From Owenia fusiformis (taxonomy: Eukaryota; Annelida; Polychaeta; Sabellida; Oweniidae): a stretch of 64,000 nt of DNA. Below, piece by piece: positions 12,001 to 27,000 of the stretch (position 1 is the first letter of the stretch; every line of letters starts with the position of its first letter). The notes below the pieces were generated by a model. It was not told where the DNA came from. It saw only the letters and a program-made list of their open reading frames with translations, and ran no database searches. The DNA is taken from assembly GCA_903813345.2 (NCBI GenBank), contig CAIIXF020000011.1, forward strand, positions 9,520,842 through 9,584,841. Reading direction: 5' to 3'. Both the position numbers and the translations under genes were made by a program.

Positions 12001-15000
12001 CCAGTATAATCAAATGCCCCTGTCTCATGGCCTCAACCAATGCACCTGTACAGGATACAAAAGAATAAGTTCATCCAGTATAATCAAATGCCCCTGTCTC
12101 ATGGCCTCAACCAATGCACCTGTACAGGATACAAAAGAATAAGTTCATCCAGTATAATCAAATGCCCCTGTCCCATGGCCTCAACCAATGCACCTGTACA
12201 GGATACAAAAGAATAAGTTCACCCAGTATAATCCAATGCCCCTGTCTCATGGCCTCAACCAATGCACCTGTACATGATACAAAAGAATAAGTTCATCCAG
12301 TATAATCCAATGCCCCTGTCTCATGGCCTCAACCAATGCACCTGTACAGGATACAAAAGAATAAGTTCATCCAGTATAATCAAATGCGCCTGTCTCATGG
12401 CCTCGACCAATGCACCTGTACAGGATACAAAAGAATAAGTTCATCCAGTATAATCCAATGCCCCTGTCTCATGGCCTCAACCAATGCACCTGTACATGAT
12501 ACAAAAGAATAAGTTCATCCAGTATAATCAAATGCCCCTGTCTCATGGTCTCGACCAATGCACCTGTACAGGATACAAAAGAATAAGTTTATCCAGTATA
12601 ATCAAATGCCCCTGTCTCATGGCCTCAACCAATGCACCTGTACATGATACAAAAGAATAAGTTCATCCAGTATAATTCAATGCCCCTGTCTCATGGCCTC
12701 GACCAATGCACCTGTACAGGATACAAAAGAATAAGTTCATCCAGTATAATCAAATGCCCCTGTCTCATGGCCTCAACCAATGCACCTGTACAGGATACAA
12801 AAGAATAAGTCCATCCAGTATAATCCAATGCCCCTGTCTCATGGCCTCAACCAATGCACCTGTACAGGATACAAAAGAATAAGTTCATCCAGTATAATCA
12901 AATGCGCCTGTCTCATGGCCTCGACCAATGCACCTGTACAGGATACAAAAGAATAAGTTCATCCAGTATAATCCAATGCCCCTGTCTCATGGCCTCGACC
13001 AATGCACCTGTACAGGATACAAAAGAATAAGTTCATCCAGTATAATCAAATGCGCCTGTCTCATGGCCTCGACCAATGCACCTGTACAGGATGCAAAAGA
13101 ATAAGTTCATCCAGTATAATCAAATGCCCCTGTCTCATGGTCTCGACCAATGCACCTGTACAGGATACAAAAGAATAAGTTCATCCAGTATAATCAAATG
13201 CCCCTGTCTCATGGTCTCGACCAATGCACCTGTACAGGATACAAAAGAATAAGTTTATCCAGTATAATCAAATGCCCCTGTCTCATGGCCTGGACCAATG
13301 CACCTGTACAGGATACAAAAGAATAAGTTTATCCAGTATAATCAAATGCCCCTGTCTCATGGCCTCGACCAATGCACCTGTACAGGATACAAAAGAATAA
13401 GTTATCCAGTATAATCAAATGCCCCCGTCTCATGGCCTCGACCAATGCACCTGTACAGGATACAAAAGAATAAGTTTATCCAGTATAATCAAATGCCCCT
13501 GTCTCATGGCCTCGACAAATGCACCTGTACAGGATACAAAAGAATAAGTCCAATGCGCAAAATAAGTGAATGTGACCATACAAATACATTGAACAATATT
13601 TATAATATTTCGGATAAGAAAATAATCAAGACATTGGAGGATTCTTCTAGGATTTGTTCCAAACAACAAGGGATGATCTGAATGCACTCTCTTACTGTCT
13701 TTTAAATACCATTTTTTCATGAAACTGCGCTGCATGTTAAAGTAACTAGCTAAAAATGTACCTTCTTTGAATACGAGTTTTCCAGTATTGTCAGCTGAGT
13801 AACATCCTATATATTCCTGAAGGTCAGTGTGTTCATGGTTGTTAATGCGTACACACTCATTGCCTGATGATTTAGCAAGCCAAGTGATCAGACTTGTTTT
13901 ACCAACAGATGTCTCTCCCTGTAGTAATACTGGATAGCGACTAAAAACACATTCATAAAAATTAAGATAGAAAGGGAAAATTAACATGTTTTGGCATTAA
14001 TATACAAAATCCATTCAAAGGTTCTGAAAGTATTGTTTATATTTATAAATATTGTTATTCTATAGAAATGACATGGCCATTAAATGTAACATACCCAGCT
14101 GATACAACTCTTGCCAAGTCTCTGAGGTTAGCACGGACAGATGGTGTCAACACATAACCATCAGGTGCTACAGGGTCCTTGTGCCCACTGCTCAGCCAAT
14201 AGCCTTCAAACTGTAGATACTTGCCCTCCAATGGTTGAGGCAGGGCATGTTTCAACATGGACTTTATTTTGGATTTGCCCACTATGTGCTGACAAATCAG
14301 GTTTTCCACAACAGGGTGGGAGCTCCTATCGAGCTGAGTAAGGAAACTTAGGCAGAAGCTCTCATAAAGAGATCTGGAGATGCTCCCTTGCTGGTTGAAG
14401 GAGGCCTGTTTCAAAGCTCTACACAGTGTACGCAAACTGAAAGATGTCACAATATCATCTTTATTTCATTGTAAAGCTCAAAATATGCTTTTGTTGAAAA
14501 TGATATTGCTCAGAGGGGGCACATTTGTAGCTATTTGTTGCTAGTGTATCTTCACGTAGCTCTAAAAAATTACAACATTATATATCTACTATAGAAGGGT
14601 CGGTCAGTTCGATTCGGTTCGGTTCGGTACGATTCTTGGTTCTTGTCTCTCGGTTCGGTCGGTTCTTCAATCATTTACTTAATATGTTTGGCCTCATAAA
14701 TTGCAATTGATGCCACAAATATGGCAACATAAAAAGGTGTTTCACTATTATTTTGTATTATTAGTGGATATAATTTTGTTTTCAATCTTATAAATGATCA
14801 ATATAGAATTGTGATAGCTGATAATCATTGAATATTTATGGAATTAAATAACTATAATTGAACTATTAGTACTTGGCTATCAAAGCCGCTTGCCCTGTAC
14901 TAAATGGGAGGGATTCCTTTTTAAACTGGGTCTGGTTGGGTAAGACCTTTCAATGTGTTTCCTCATAAATTGAAATTATATGGATAGTACAGATGTCCTT

Positions 15001-18000
15001 CATTTGGGAATAACAGTGCAGTGGGCTAGGTGGGGTAGGGGTGTTTACCCATTCTCAACCTGACTTAGGACCTGGGGTAAAACAAAAAATGAAAAAGTTT
15101 ATATATCATCAGTCATAAAATTTTTTACTATGAGTGGGTAATAGAAAGCAGTTACAAGATAGGGAATGAATTGAAGTCTAATAAAGAGTCTAATTTTTAA
15201 AATTAAAAAATTTTACAAAAAGTTTCAATCACAAAAATTGGAAATCTGCAGCGTATGTAATTATTTGCGCAAAAATTGGGATTCGTCTTACACTGCAAAA
15301 AAATAAAGTATTTCCCCCGGAGTGATGGAACCGTTCTGGACTCGGTTCTTGGTGATCAGACGGTCCCAGTAGAACCATGGGGACAAAAACTGCGGTTAAT
15401 CAAACCGAACCGTGACTGACCCTTCTCTAATATCTACTATAATTTAGGAAAATCTGTTTTGATTTTCAACTACAGAGTGTCTCAATAGAAATGCTACAAG
15501 TACAAAATGGCTTTTATTTTTTAATTCTAGCATTTATATGAATTCAGTTCTTAAAGAACAAGCTCTCTCGATTAATTTGACACCAGTAGATTTAAATCCT
15601 TCAATGGTTGACTACACAGGATAGATTTCTTTGACTCAACTGAAATCTGACTTGCAACACCTTCTCAGTGGTTAAAAGGAAAAAAGAGGAAGCACTTCTT
15701 TAACATTTCGCCTCTACATGTCCCTAGAAGCACGTGTGATGAGCTCCCTTTTTTGTCATACCACACTGACTTTATCAATCATTCTTTAATAAGATTCATT
15801 CAGATCAGTTGTTAGTGTTGTGAAGACCTGTCTTTAGGTGGCCCCACAAGAGGAATGGTTTTGAATCTGCTGGTGTCAAATCAAGAGAGAGCTTGCTCTT
15901 CAAGAACTCAAGTATATTTTAGGGTAAACGCCAAAATTTAAAAAAATATTGATATTTTTAAACTTGTAACATTTTTATTGAGCCACCCTGTATAAAGCAT
16001 ACCGTTAATAACATAGATGCGAATAGGAAGTTACCAATTTCACCACCAGATGGCTCGTTCGGGTCAGATAACATGGCGGGTATAGTAGAAAGTTCCCTTT
16101 AACTTAAATTACATCTGTTTTAGTGGTTCAATTTTCGTATAACCCTTATGTATCTAATAGTTATGAAAATTATAATATGTCCAGTAAAGGAAAATGTTAT
16201 CTGTCCAATACAAGAAAAGATATGTCACTTTTTGTGATTTTGTAACATGGGGTCTATGGGGAATCAACCCGAACTAGAAATCACATTTTCAAAACAAATT
16301 AAATTTTCAAAGTTGATAAACAATTTTCTAAACCATATTTCTAGAAGTACTTTTACACGTAGATTTCAAATATGACATCAGTTTGACTGGATTTTGAATA
16401 TTTAATGACGTAAATCAAGATTATTTCTACTCGCACCTAGTCTATTCCATGTAAAGTTTACCTGAAATGAGGTTTATGCCCTGTACCATCTGTCAACTTT
16501 TGTGACGCTTCTTTCCTGATAGCCAAATAAAACTGCACAATGCCATCTATATGTTGTTTTGAGAGTGATAGACTTTTCAAATATTCATTGACCAAGATTT
16601 TCAAATCCTGCACCTCAGTTAGTTCGTCAACAAAGAACTCTGTGAATCTGAAATCAAATACTTATTCGCATCCTTAACTGGTACAGTTTAAAATATAAGT
16701 AAATTTCCTGAGCTTGAAGATAAAGTATTTATGTGGACGAATCTCAAAATAATCCAAACAGGTTCAATCATACTATTTGGTATGACTGGCAATGTTGAAA
16801 CTCTATGTACTTTTCGTACCAATTCCTGAGAATATCAAGAATTCATGATTCCCAATTTTGTGAAAGTAACTCTCAGTGTTGAGTGTCAACTAATCTGTGA
16901 CTCCCACTGGAAGGTTTTTCTTGCCAATATCAATGGCAGGGTTCATACAGGCAAACAGTCTGAAATAACTAACCTGTTCCTGACTCCCAATGGAAGGTTT
17001 TTCTTGCCAATATCAATGGCAGGATTCATACAGGCAAACAGTCTGAAATAACTAACCTGTTCCTGACTCCCAATGGAAGGTCTTTTTTGCCAATATCAAT
17101 GGCAGGGTTCATACAGGCAAACAGTCTGAAATAACTAACCTGTTCCTGACTCCCAATGGAAGGTCTTTTTTGCCAATATCAATGGCAGGGTTCATACAGG
17201 CAAACAGTCTGAAAAAACTAACCTGTTCCTGACTCCCAATGGAAGGTCTTTTTTGCCAATATCAATGGCAGGGTTCATACAGGCAAACAGTCTGAAATAA
17301 CTAACCTGTTCCTGACTCCCAATGGAAGGTCTTTTTTGCCAATATCAATGGCAGGGTTCATACAGGCAAACAGTCTGAAATAACTAACCTGTTCCTGACT
17401 CCCAATGGAAGGTCTTTTTTGCCAATATCAATGGCAGGGTACATACAGGCAAACAGTCTGAAATAACTAACCTGTTCCTGACTCCCAATGGAAGGTCTTT
17501 TTTGCCAATATCAATGGCAGGGTTCATACAGGCAAACAGTCTGAAATAACTAACCTGTTCCTGACTCCCAATGGAAGGTCTTTTTTGCAAATATCAATGG
17601 CAGGGTTCATACAGGCAAACAGTCTGAAATAACTAACCTGTTCCTGACTCCCAATGGAAGGTCTTTTTTGCCAACATCAGTGGCAGGGTTCATACAGGCA
17701 AACAGTCTGAAATCTGGGTGGCGCTCAATAGGTTCTGTGTCCCTAATGATCAGGAAAATAACATTAATAACAAAGCACAGAGCAAACAATATTGTATCCT
17801 TGAGAAGAATATATGATATGAGCTTAATAAGCTGAACTCATCACATAACTAGTAAAACTGCAACTACACATACTAGCATACTTTATCAAATCATTTATCA
17901 TTTTGAACGGTTACAAGACAGGATAGAAACAACCAGGTAGATATTGTATCCAAGGGGTTAATAAAATAGACCAGTCTCTATGACAACCAAACACACATAA

Positions 18001-21000
18001 AAATGTGCTTTACCCTCTCTCTAAGAGGACTAAGGAGCCTGCATTACTCTCTAGGAGACCTCCTAGACACTCTAAAGTCTCTGCAGATGCCAGGTTGATC
18101 TCATCCAGCAGCACCCAGTCTCCACACTTGATGGCTTGCACTAGCGTTCCCTGAAGTATGGCATAAAGATGGCAATTACATGGGTTGTCAATTTTATGGC
18201 ATAAAGATGGCAATTACATACAGGGTGCCCCGAAAGTATAGGCCCCCCCCCTAGGCAAACATTGACCAATGACTCCATAGTATGTGTCATATATCCAAAG
18301 TTACATTGATTTACCAAGTATGATGGTTCAACTCACAAAAGGTAAAAAGTTACTGGCATTTCAAAACTTGGTGTTTGCCAAAAATATAGTTCATTTCAGT
18401 ATCCTGGAAACAGCCCTGACCTGAATGTGACCGAAAATATGGATGCTATTCTCGAAGATAGGATGGATGTTGAGTTCTAAAAAGAGGACGTTTAGGGTAG
18501 ATACTCCAAGGAAACTCTTCTTAAATGCCTTAAAAAGGTTTTATGAGGATTACAAAATGTCACATCCCTATTTGAAGCGCGTTTAAGGTCATATACAGAA
18601 AGTATTGTTGCTGTTAACATGGCGGCTAAGGAGACACACCGACTTTAATTTTGGCCCAACACTAAATTTTGAAATGCCTGCAACTTTTTCCCATTTGTGA
18701 GTTGAACCATGATACTTGGCAAATTAAAGTAACTTTGGTTGAGCTTTATAATGATATATGACACATACTATGGAGACATTGGTATATGTCTGCCTAGGGG
18801 GGCCCCATACTTTCGGGACACCCTGTATATCTCAATATATCTCAAATTTAAACAGTTAAGCAACATTGTTTATTCTTAAGTAATAAAAGTAGGGAGCAAA
18901 TGGATATAATCTTATGAATTCAATATCACTCCTTCAATTGATTTGTTGAAGTTTCATTAAATACCTCTATGAAAGAGAAGGCCAAAGTATTCTCTGTGTG
19001 TTTCACTTGGATCTTCATCTGCTGAAGACGAAGTCCAAGTTGCCGCCATTTTTCACGAGAAGTGTTGTCTGAGGCATATTTCTTCAGTGCTGCTCCATGG
19101 GAATGCTCCATCAACTTAAATAGGTCAGGCCATCTCCTTCTGCTGAAGCATTCCTAGTAATAGAAACAGAAAATATAAACAATCTTGATATATCAAAGGT
19201 TACATTTTCGGCTCATGTCATTCCTTCTCATATCTTTTTTCTGAAACTTCATACATTTTTTCAAGCAAAATGTTCTACATGTTAATTTCCTATAAATGTT
19301 AATATTAATATATTCACATTTATAATTTTGGGAGAGTTTACACATTTACGCACTTAGGATCTAAAATAACTTCACCATGGCAATTGGTCATTCAAGATCG
19401 TCATTTCTAATGTCATTTCAGGTCAACATTATTGAGGTCATTCAGGGTCAACATAACTGAGTTAACATTGGTTGAAGCTATTATTGAACTGTAGAAACTA
19501 TAATCCCTACCTGAACATGCTTTAAAAATTTGATATTTTGTTTCCTGGAGAAACTACTGCAGAACAGAATCTCAAAATCTTCACGTAATGGTGCCACCAG
19601 ATGGCGCAGGTCTACAGGTTTGTACCTGGAAGTAAGATGTTTCATATTCAACAAACCAACAGCTGGTTATTAAGATACTTCCAACATAAAATAGAGAGGA
19701 TAAGATGCACGGTTTTTAAACTAAAAAGGATGAGATGGCCACGAATGATTGGCTGTACTTGTGAATAGTACTTGTATCCTTTTGTTGCGATAGAGCTAAG
19801 TAACAGTGTGGTAGCATATATTTGAACATGGCTATGGCAATCATTGCACCTAATCTATCTTAGGAAATATATGCTATTTTCCCAGGGCTAGTTTACCCAC
19901 AAATGATTTATTCTGAGCAATTTAAATGCATACACAACATTCAACAGATATGCTACTTTCAAATTAAGAACATGAATAAACATACTTTTGCTTTTTTTTA
20001 GTCATTAATTCATGGAACAAAACTCATGTTACTGCCAACTCGAAAAGCTGGAGTTTCGCGGCTCAATGGCCATGTAAAATTATTGAAACCATGAAATAAG
20101 TACTCCAAAGTTATGTAATCTTACCCTCACTCACAATCTCCCGCGTTACAGGTTCAACGCAAGACAGAAACCCAAATGACCCTATTGAATTTACATTGAA
20201 CCTACACATCGACAAGATTATAAAACAAGTCGAACTTTACATTCAGGTTTAGAGTTTTCATCGTCCAAACGGTGAAATCTTATCCTCTCTAATATCTTAA
20301 AATTAATGAGAATGGTTGAAAAGGTGTAATTTTTACCTGATCTATCCTATAGAATAGAGAATATAATGTGTTTTGTATTTGATGATCTTCAAATGTTAAG
20401 GGGACAACATTTTGAAAGTCAACTTTTTTCAAAAATTGTTTCAAACAATATCTTTTAAGTTATGACAAATAACATTTGGATGATTTTAACGATACTAAAA
20501 ACTTTCTTAACATCTATTCTTAACCCTTAAAAGGTTAGGCTATAGAGAATTACACCAACAGCTAGGGGGTGCAGATCTGCCCCCCACCCACTGGGATCTC
20601 AGAAACGAACAATCATGGGAGGTTGTATTAGGTATCATTGGAAAGGTTATTCAATTGCCAGTATTTTGAGCTTACTTGTAACTATATTGAGCCACTATTG
20701 ATAAAGAAATTCATTCTATAAGAACATAGGGGTTTATCGTTACAAAGTCAAAGTTTTGGTAACTTCAACAAGCTTTAACTTTCCTCCTAGGGAGGTTAGA
20801 GTCACAATTCTTTTGCTTACACATGCCTAATTCAATTTCAAGATAAGCTAGGAAATTTAAGATCAAAAGACAAACTACAAAAAATGTTATCAAAGAATTC
20901 CTTGGGGAGGGGGGGCAGACATTTAAGGGTTACACTAAGGCACTAAGCACTCATTTTCACAATGTCCTTGCTTAAAGTCTTTAATATCATTGGGTGTATA

Positions 21001-24000
21001 CTTGGGCAGAAATCAATAAATAACCAGAACAACGGCAACGCCAAAGCGTAGCGAATCCCATCGAACAGCCATAGCTGGCATTTTTACAAACAAAGTATAT
21101 AGCAAAAATGGCAGCCATTTTTCAAAATGGTCACCTTCTACCAAAAGTATCATTAGACAGTGTGCGATGCTTATAGTATTCACATACCAAATATGAACAA
21201 AATCACTCCCCTACTTTTCGAGTTATAGTAAAAAACGTTGAAATGGCAGCCATTTTTCAAAATGGCCACCTTCTACCAAAAGTGTCATTAGACAGTGTGC
21301 CATGCTTATAATATTCACATATCAAATATGAACAAAATAGCTCCACTACTTTTCGAGTTATAGTAAAATAAGCTAAAATGGTGGCCATTTTTCAAAATGT
21401 CCGCCATTTTTCAAAATGGCCACCTTCTACCAAAAGTGTCATTAGACAGTGTGCCATGCTTATAGTATTCACATACCAAATATAAACAAAATTGCTCTAC
21501 TACTTTTCGAGTTACAGCAAAAATCTTAAAATAATGAGTAAAGGCCGCCATTTTTCAAGATGGCTGCCATGTGCTTTTTTAATATCTACATTTCTAGCTT
21601 TATTAATGTCCTACATAATTTTTTACATTTAAAACATATTGCTATTACAGTTTTACATATTGCACCTAAATTACTGTAAAATCGGCACTAAAATGGCCAC
21701 CATTTTTAAAAAATGAGCGGCCATTTTGAAAATCGACTTTCGAGCAGAACTTCTACCCCCATATATATATTTTACTCTGACTTGGCGCCATCTTGAATTG
21801 GGTGGGTTAGTGTCCTTGGTCATGTTAGTATTTGTCATGGATGATGGAAGCAATTCAAAGAAATTGAAAGCTTTTTATGAATGCCTATTGTGACATCACA
21901 ACTATTACATATTTGTTACCATGGCAACAAATATAAAAATCATAGAAAACAAACAATGAACATTTTCAAGTGTTACTGACTTTTTAAATTAGAGAAATTC
22001 ACAAAAACGTTATGGTTTCTCTTCAATTTGCCCCGGGTTACGCGATATCGGGTTACTATAGCAACCATAATTTCAACCAATGAAATGATTGAATTCCAAT
22101 CTTTGAGATGGTAACTCAGAAATGTTGTGGGTACATGTATACCAAATTTCATGAAGATCTGATGAATACTTTTGAAATTACAATGTCTTTGACGTTACTT
22201 CTGGATCACCCTGTATGTGTACAAAATATGAACAAAATCAGGCCAACGGTATTTGAGTTATTGCCCGGACGGATGGACGGACGGACGGACGGACGGAGGC
22301 GTTCCCTATATCCCTCCGAACTTCGTTCGATGGGATAATAATAAAGAAGTCACTTGATATAATTTTATATATCTTGCTTGCATAATTCAGTCACACCTAC
22401 TTACCCTCCTAACAAGTCTGTTCTATCACTTTGCTGATTCATATTCACAACCCGCAAGCTTTGACCTGACTGGCTGGCTAGATACTGCACAGTTGACGTC
22501 TTACCAGTACCTGTCTCACCAACTAAAAGAACTGGTTCATTGTTCTCCACGCAGACAGCTATACGCTCAAGAAGGGCAACTGACGGCTGTGTGAAGGCAA
22601 AATTGGTTTTAAGCCTATAAACAAAATAAATTTGAAAGTTACTTTACTACAGTTTAGGAACTAGGGTGGTCCCTGATTGTTCAAGATCATTAAACTAGAA
22701 ACAAACAAAAACTCAATGAATATTTAAGATTTTTTCCAGAGAGACAGTTTCTCTATACAATAGAACCTGCATATCTGAACACCTAGCTAATTAGAACACC
22801 TCCCAATCTGAACACTTTTTTCTGTCCCATTTTTTCCTCCCATTGACTCCCAAATTAAAAATAACTTGAAAAGTGAACATCTCTCAATTTGAACAGTTAA
22901 CAGTCATATTTGAAAAATTAACCTGTCTAATCTGAACACTTTTCATAAAATTTCACATGTTTCATACAAAATTTCTCAAATATTGTTATATCAAAACTTT
23001 GGGGAAAAAACTTGAATGGTCTTGATTATAATTAGGCTTTCCAGCATGACTAGATTCATTTGAATCTTATTTTCAAATTTCATAAAACTATGTGGTCAAA
23101 TGAACTATAAATATGTACAAAGAATATGTTCACATTTTTTCAGAATCCGGAATCTCAAGTATGATTAAACCTCAAAATGTGAATACCTCCTAATCCAAAC
23201 GCTTTAAGCTGGTCCCTTGGCGTTTGGATTAGACAGGTATTATTATCATGAGCTTTATTGTACTTAAATCCCACATTTAGGCAAATTGTACAGCAACGTA
23301 AAACAAGAACACAAATGTGGACAACATGTCCCCACCAATGGGTGATCCTATATACTGCAAATTTTTCATCCTGAATGCCTTACACTAATCAGTTGAAAAG
23401 ACATGATTTTAAGAGAAAAATCCAATGTGGCCGCCTTAAAACTTAGCAAAACTGCCCAAAGACTAAGTAGTTTGAGATTTTCATACAAAGAATCATTCCT
23501 GGAAATTTGAAATCGATCTGTCTACTGGTAACATCCCAGGTAACGTGTAGACAAGACTTTACAGAGAGGATTTCAGGATGGAAAATCCAAAATGGCCACC
23601 TTAAAATTGTAACCCAGAATGCGGAAAAACTATTCAGTTCCTAGATTTTCATACTAAGAACAAGAAAAACAGCAACTCTACGGAGTAGCAAAACCCACCG
23701 AACAAAACATGTTTAATACCCTGCGCGCAGAGTCTAGTTAAACTACACTCTGCCTAGTAGAGACCATATTACAGTTTAGTAGCCCCGCCCCCACGGCGGG
23801 TACCGGTGACAGTTTGGGTGATAAATTACTTCTGACATAAGTGCTGACATTTCTTCCACCAATCAGCGAGCTTGAAGAAACACACGCCAAATGCGTTCTA
23901 ATTAAATATGCGCATGCCATTGAAGGAATGACCATATATAGAACATCGGTCAAATTTGGCCGACGAACACTGATTGGCGCAGTGAGTTCACAGGTTTATT

Positions 24001-27000
24001 TTAGTTTGAAAGAGTGAAGACGAAGCTCTCTTTTAAAAAGTGAAGTCAAACGAATGCAAAGGGTACATGTTTAAATAGTGGCCATATAAAATTTGAGCCA
24101 AATCCATCCACTGGTATTTGAGTTATCAAAGATTATGTTTTTATGAAACATGGTTGCCATTTTGAAATTCAGCTGTCATCTTTAGATTTCTTCTTTAGCA
24201 GAGCTCATATGTCCCAAAGCATCAGCATATACAATTTAACTTTAATCTGTTAACTGGTACTTGAGTTATCAAGGATTAAGGAAATTCTGGTTGATTTTAA
24301 AAAAGTATCTTGTTAATGAAATAAAAGGTTTCGGAAAGACATTTTATTTCATTCTCAAGAATTGGTCGAAAGGAGCAAAAACAATTGCACTAAAAAAACA
24401 AAAAATGTTAACAAAAACAGTTATATAAAATATTTCTAAATAATTTTCGCATTAAATTGTTGTCAATCATTCAACATTACATAAAATACTGTTTTTTTAC
24501 AGAATGTTTTCAATGATTGGTTTAAGAGAATAAAAACATTGTTGAATTCAGTTCTCCATATCGATACCACTACTTTCTAGTTTCTCTTGGTTTTAAATTG
24601 GAATATTTTGGTGGACTTAGTAAATATATTTGAGTGCACCATTGTTGTGTAAGAGCAATGATTCTTTATTCGTACCTGTCAAGTGAAATCTATTTGTCGA
24701 TAGAATAATGTTATAAATAATGGCAGGCCACTTAAATCACCATGTGTAGCATCACTACATTAACTTGTTCATGAGACAATACATGAGTAACTTAATTATA
24801 AGGATTTAACACAACCTACCTAATAGACAGGTGAAAATGCATTCAATTTAATTGTATGAATAGTAAGTCATGTATAAATTGCTAGCCTATATAGGCCCTA
24901 TATAGAATAATTGTAATCAAAACATCTTCCCTTAACTTCTTGGTGATGACATAAACTATTCTCAGACTGTTTAATGAGAATTAACATGCAGAATTAACAG
25001 AAATGTATTGAAAAAATAAATACTACCTACTTTTTCATTTTCATGGTTTCCTCTTGCACTCTTTGTAAAGAAGCTCTTCCCAGTGTCAAAGTTGTAGCAG
25101 TTAGCTCAACATTGGGTTTATACTTGCAACAATAGTACTCAGCCTACAACATATGCTTCATACAATCCCCATCTTTGAAATAAATGTTCTTTTTCCATGA
25201 GCCTAAAACCCCTTTAGCCTAAATTGTGAAGCCATATCATATTACTTACCACAACCAATAAAAAAACATTTTTTAATTATTTTTTTAATTTTCCTGACCA
25301 ATTTTTCCAGACCACATTCTTAAATTTAATAATGAGGTTTATTTCACTTATGAATGATTTCTATCTGAATAAAATGAATTAGTATTACCTGCATGCATTT
25401 ATTTTCATTTACTTTGATGCCCATAATATTCTGACAAAAGTGACAACAGTTGTATTTTTGTACAGAGAACAAATGTCAAAGCAGTTAAGATTATGATAGA
25501 TTTCCATGAAGACCTTTCTCTGCACATACCTTTACTTTAGTAATGTTCAGTTTAGCTCCAATTGCTTCTGCCAGAGGGAGCCTCTGCTCAAGTTTGGGCA
25601 AACATGCGCAGAAACAATCCAATGCCTCTTGGAACACCAGGTTACCAGTAGCACTTGAGGTAATATTGAAATCTTCTGCGATTCTATGACACCACTTCAT
25701 AAGATCCCTTAAATTATACACAATAATAATAATAAAAGTCTTTTTCTTTACATAAAACAATCTGTGACATTTTCTGCACCAGGAATATGGTCTCCAGTAC
25801 CCTATTAGCTACCATTTTTCAAGCACTAACCCATTACATTTTGCTGCACATACCTGGTGGATATAAGACGCCCATCATGACTAAGAAACTGCCCAACAGT
25901 CTCATCTAATTCTGTATCCATGGCAACCATTGATGACTCATGCTGCCCTGCTGAGAGCAGGAAATAGATATCCAGAAGTCTTTCAGACACACTATTCAGC
26001 TGGGGATATCTTGATGTAATCACCTTAAAGGATTAAATCAGCATTCTAGTTCTGGTAAGCATGGGAAGAATATGTATGTTTCATCAACACATGAAAATGG
26101 CAACTCACAGGGGCAACAATTCACTATATTGATATACTCAAATATTAAAGTTTATCCTACACTTAGTGCGCTAAATGTATAATAATAACATTAAAAAATA
26201 AATTTGATATTTATTGGCAAAATGAATATCCGGAGGATATCGTAACGATATACTCCGGCCGGAGGATATCGTGACGATATACTCCGGAAAACCCAATATG
26301 CGGAGGATATTGTGACGATATACTCCGCTTGTTGATTTCCCGCCAAATTGACTCTATTTGGCATGGAATTCATTTTGCAATGATATTATACATTTAGTAC
26401 ACTCCTTGTAAGTGTAGGATAATAAGAACATCCTATGATTGTTTTCAAAATATCATTTTAATCTACTCGGTGATATTGATATATGCACTCGTTCGCTTCA
26501 CTCTCTCGTGCAGATATCAATATCACCTCGTAGATAAAAATGATATTCCTCAAAATCATAGGATATCCTATAAATATCTAGTTCAAAATCAGATGCCTCA
26601 GTATTAGGGGTGGGACAGGTCAAACTGCACGATCCGGGTCGGGTAGTATACATTATATATATCTTTCACTGACTCTTTACAGAACTGACATATTAATTAT
26701 TACAAAATGAATATATTGTACAACACTACACTACACTAAGTCTTAGCTATCATAACATATACAATTTATTCAAAAACTTGTTATTTACATATGTTACAAT
26801 ATACTTTACGTATAATGCATCCAAAATGCTAATCTCGAGGCAAGTTGAAGTTTTTGAATGATTTTGTTATAAAACTTCCAACTTGCTTTTGAACATGTTT
26901 ATCTTTTTAAGAAATTAACATAATGAATGCATTTCCAGGATGATGCTGATCGATATTAATTTTGCTAGTGATGTTGTCAAACAATATTTTTCTATTTTCT

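Noticed and set aside
11697-13556. CRISPR-like array
   Set aside because: Units are contiguous without unique spacers, the unit is part of a host exon, and the DNA is animal nuclear.
17384-17789. Separate repeat-protein gene in the 83-bp array
   Set aside because: The frames are shifted read-throughs of the midasin exon copies and are broken by stops.
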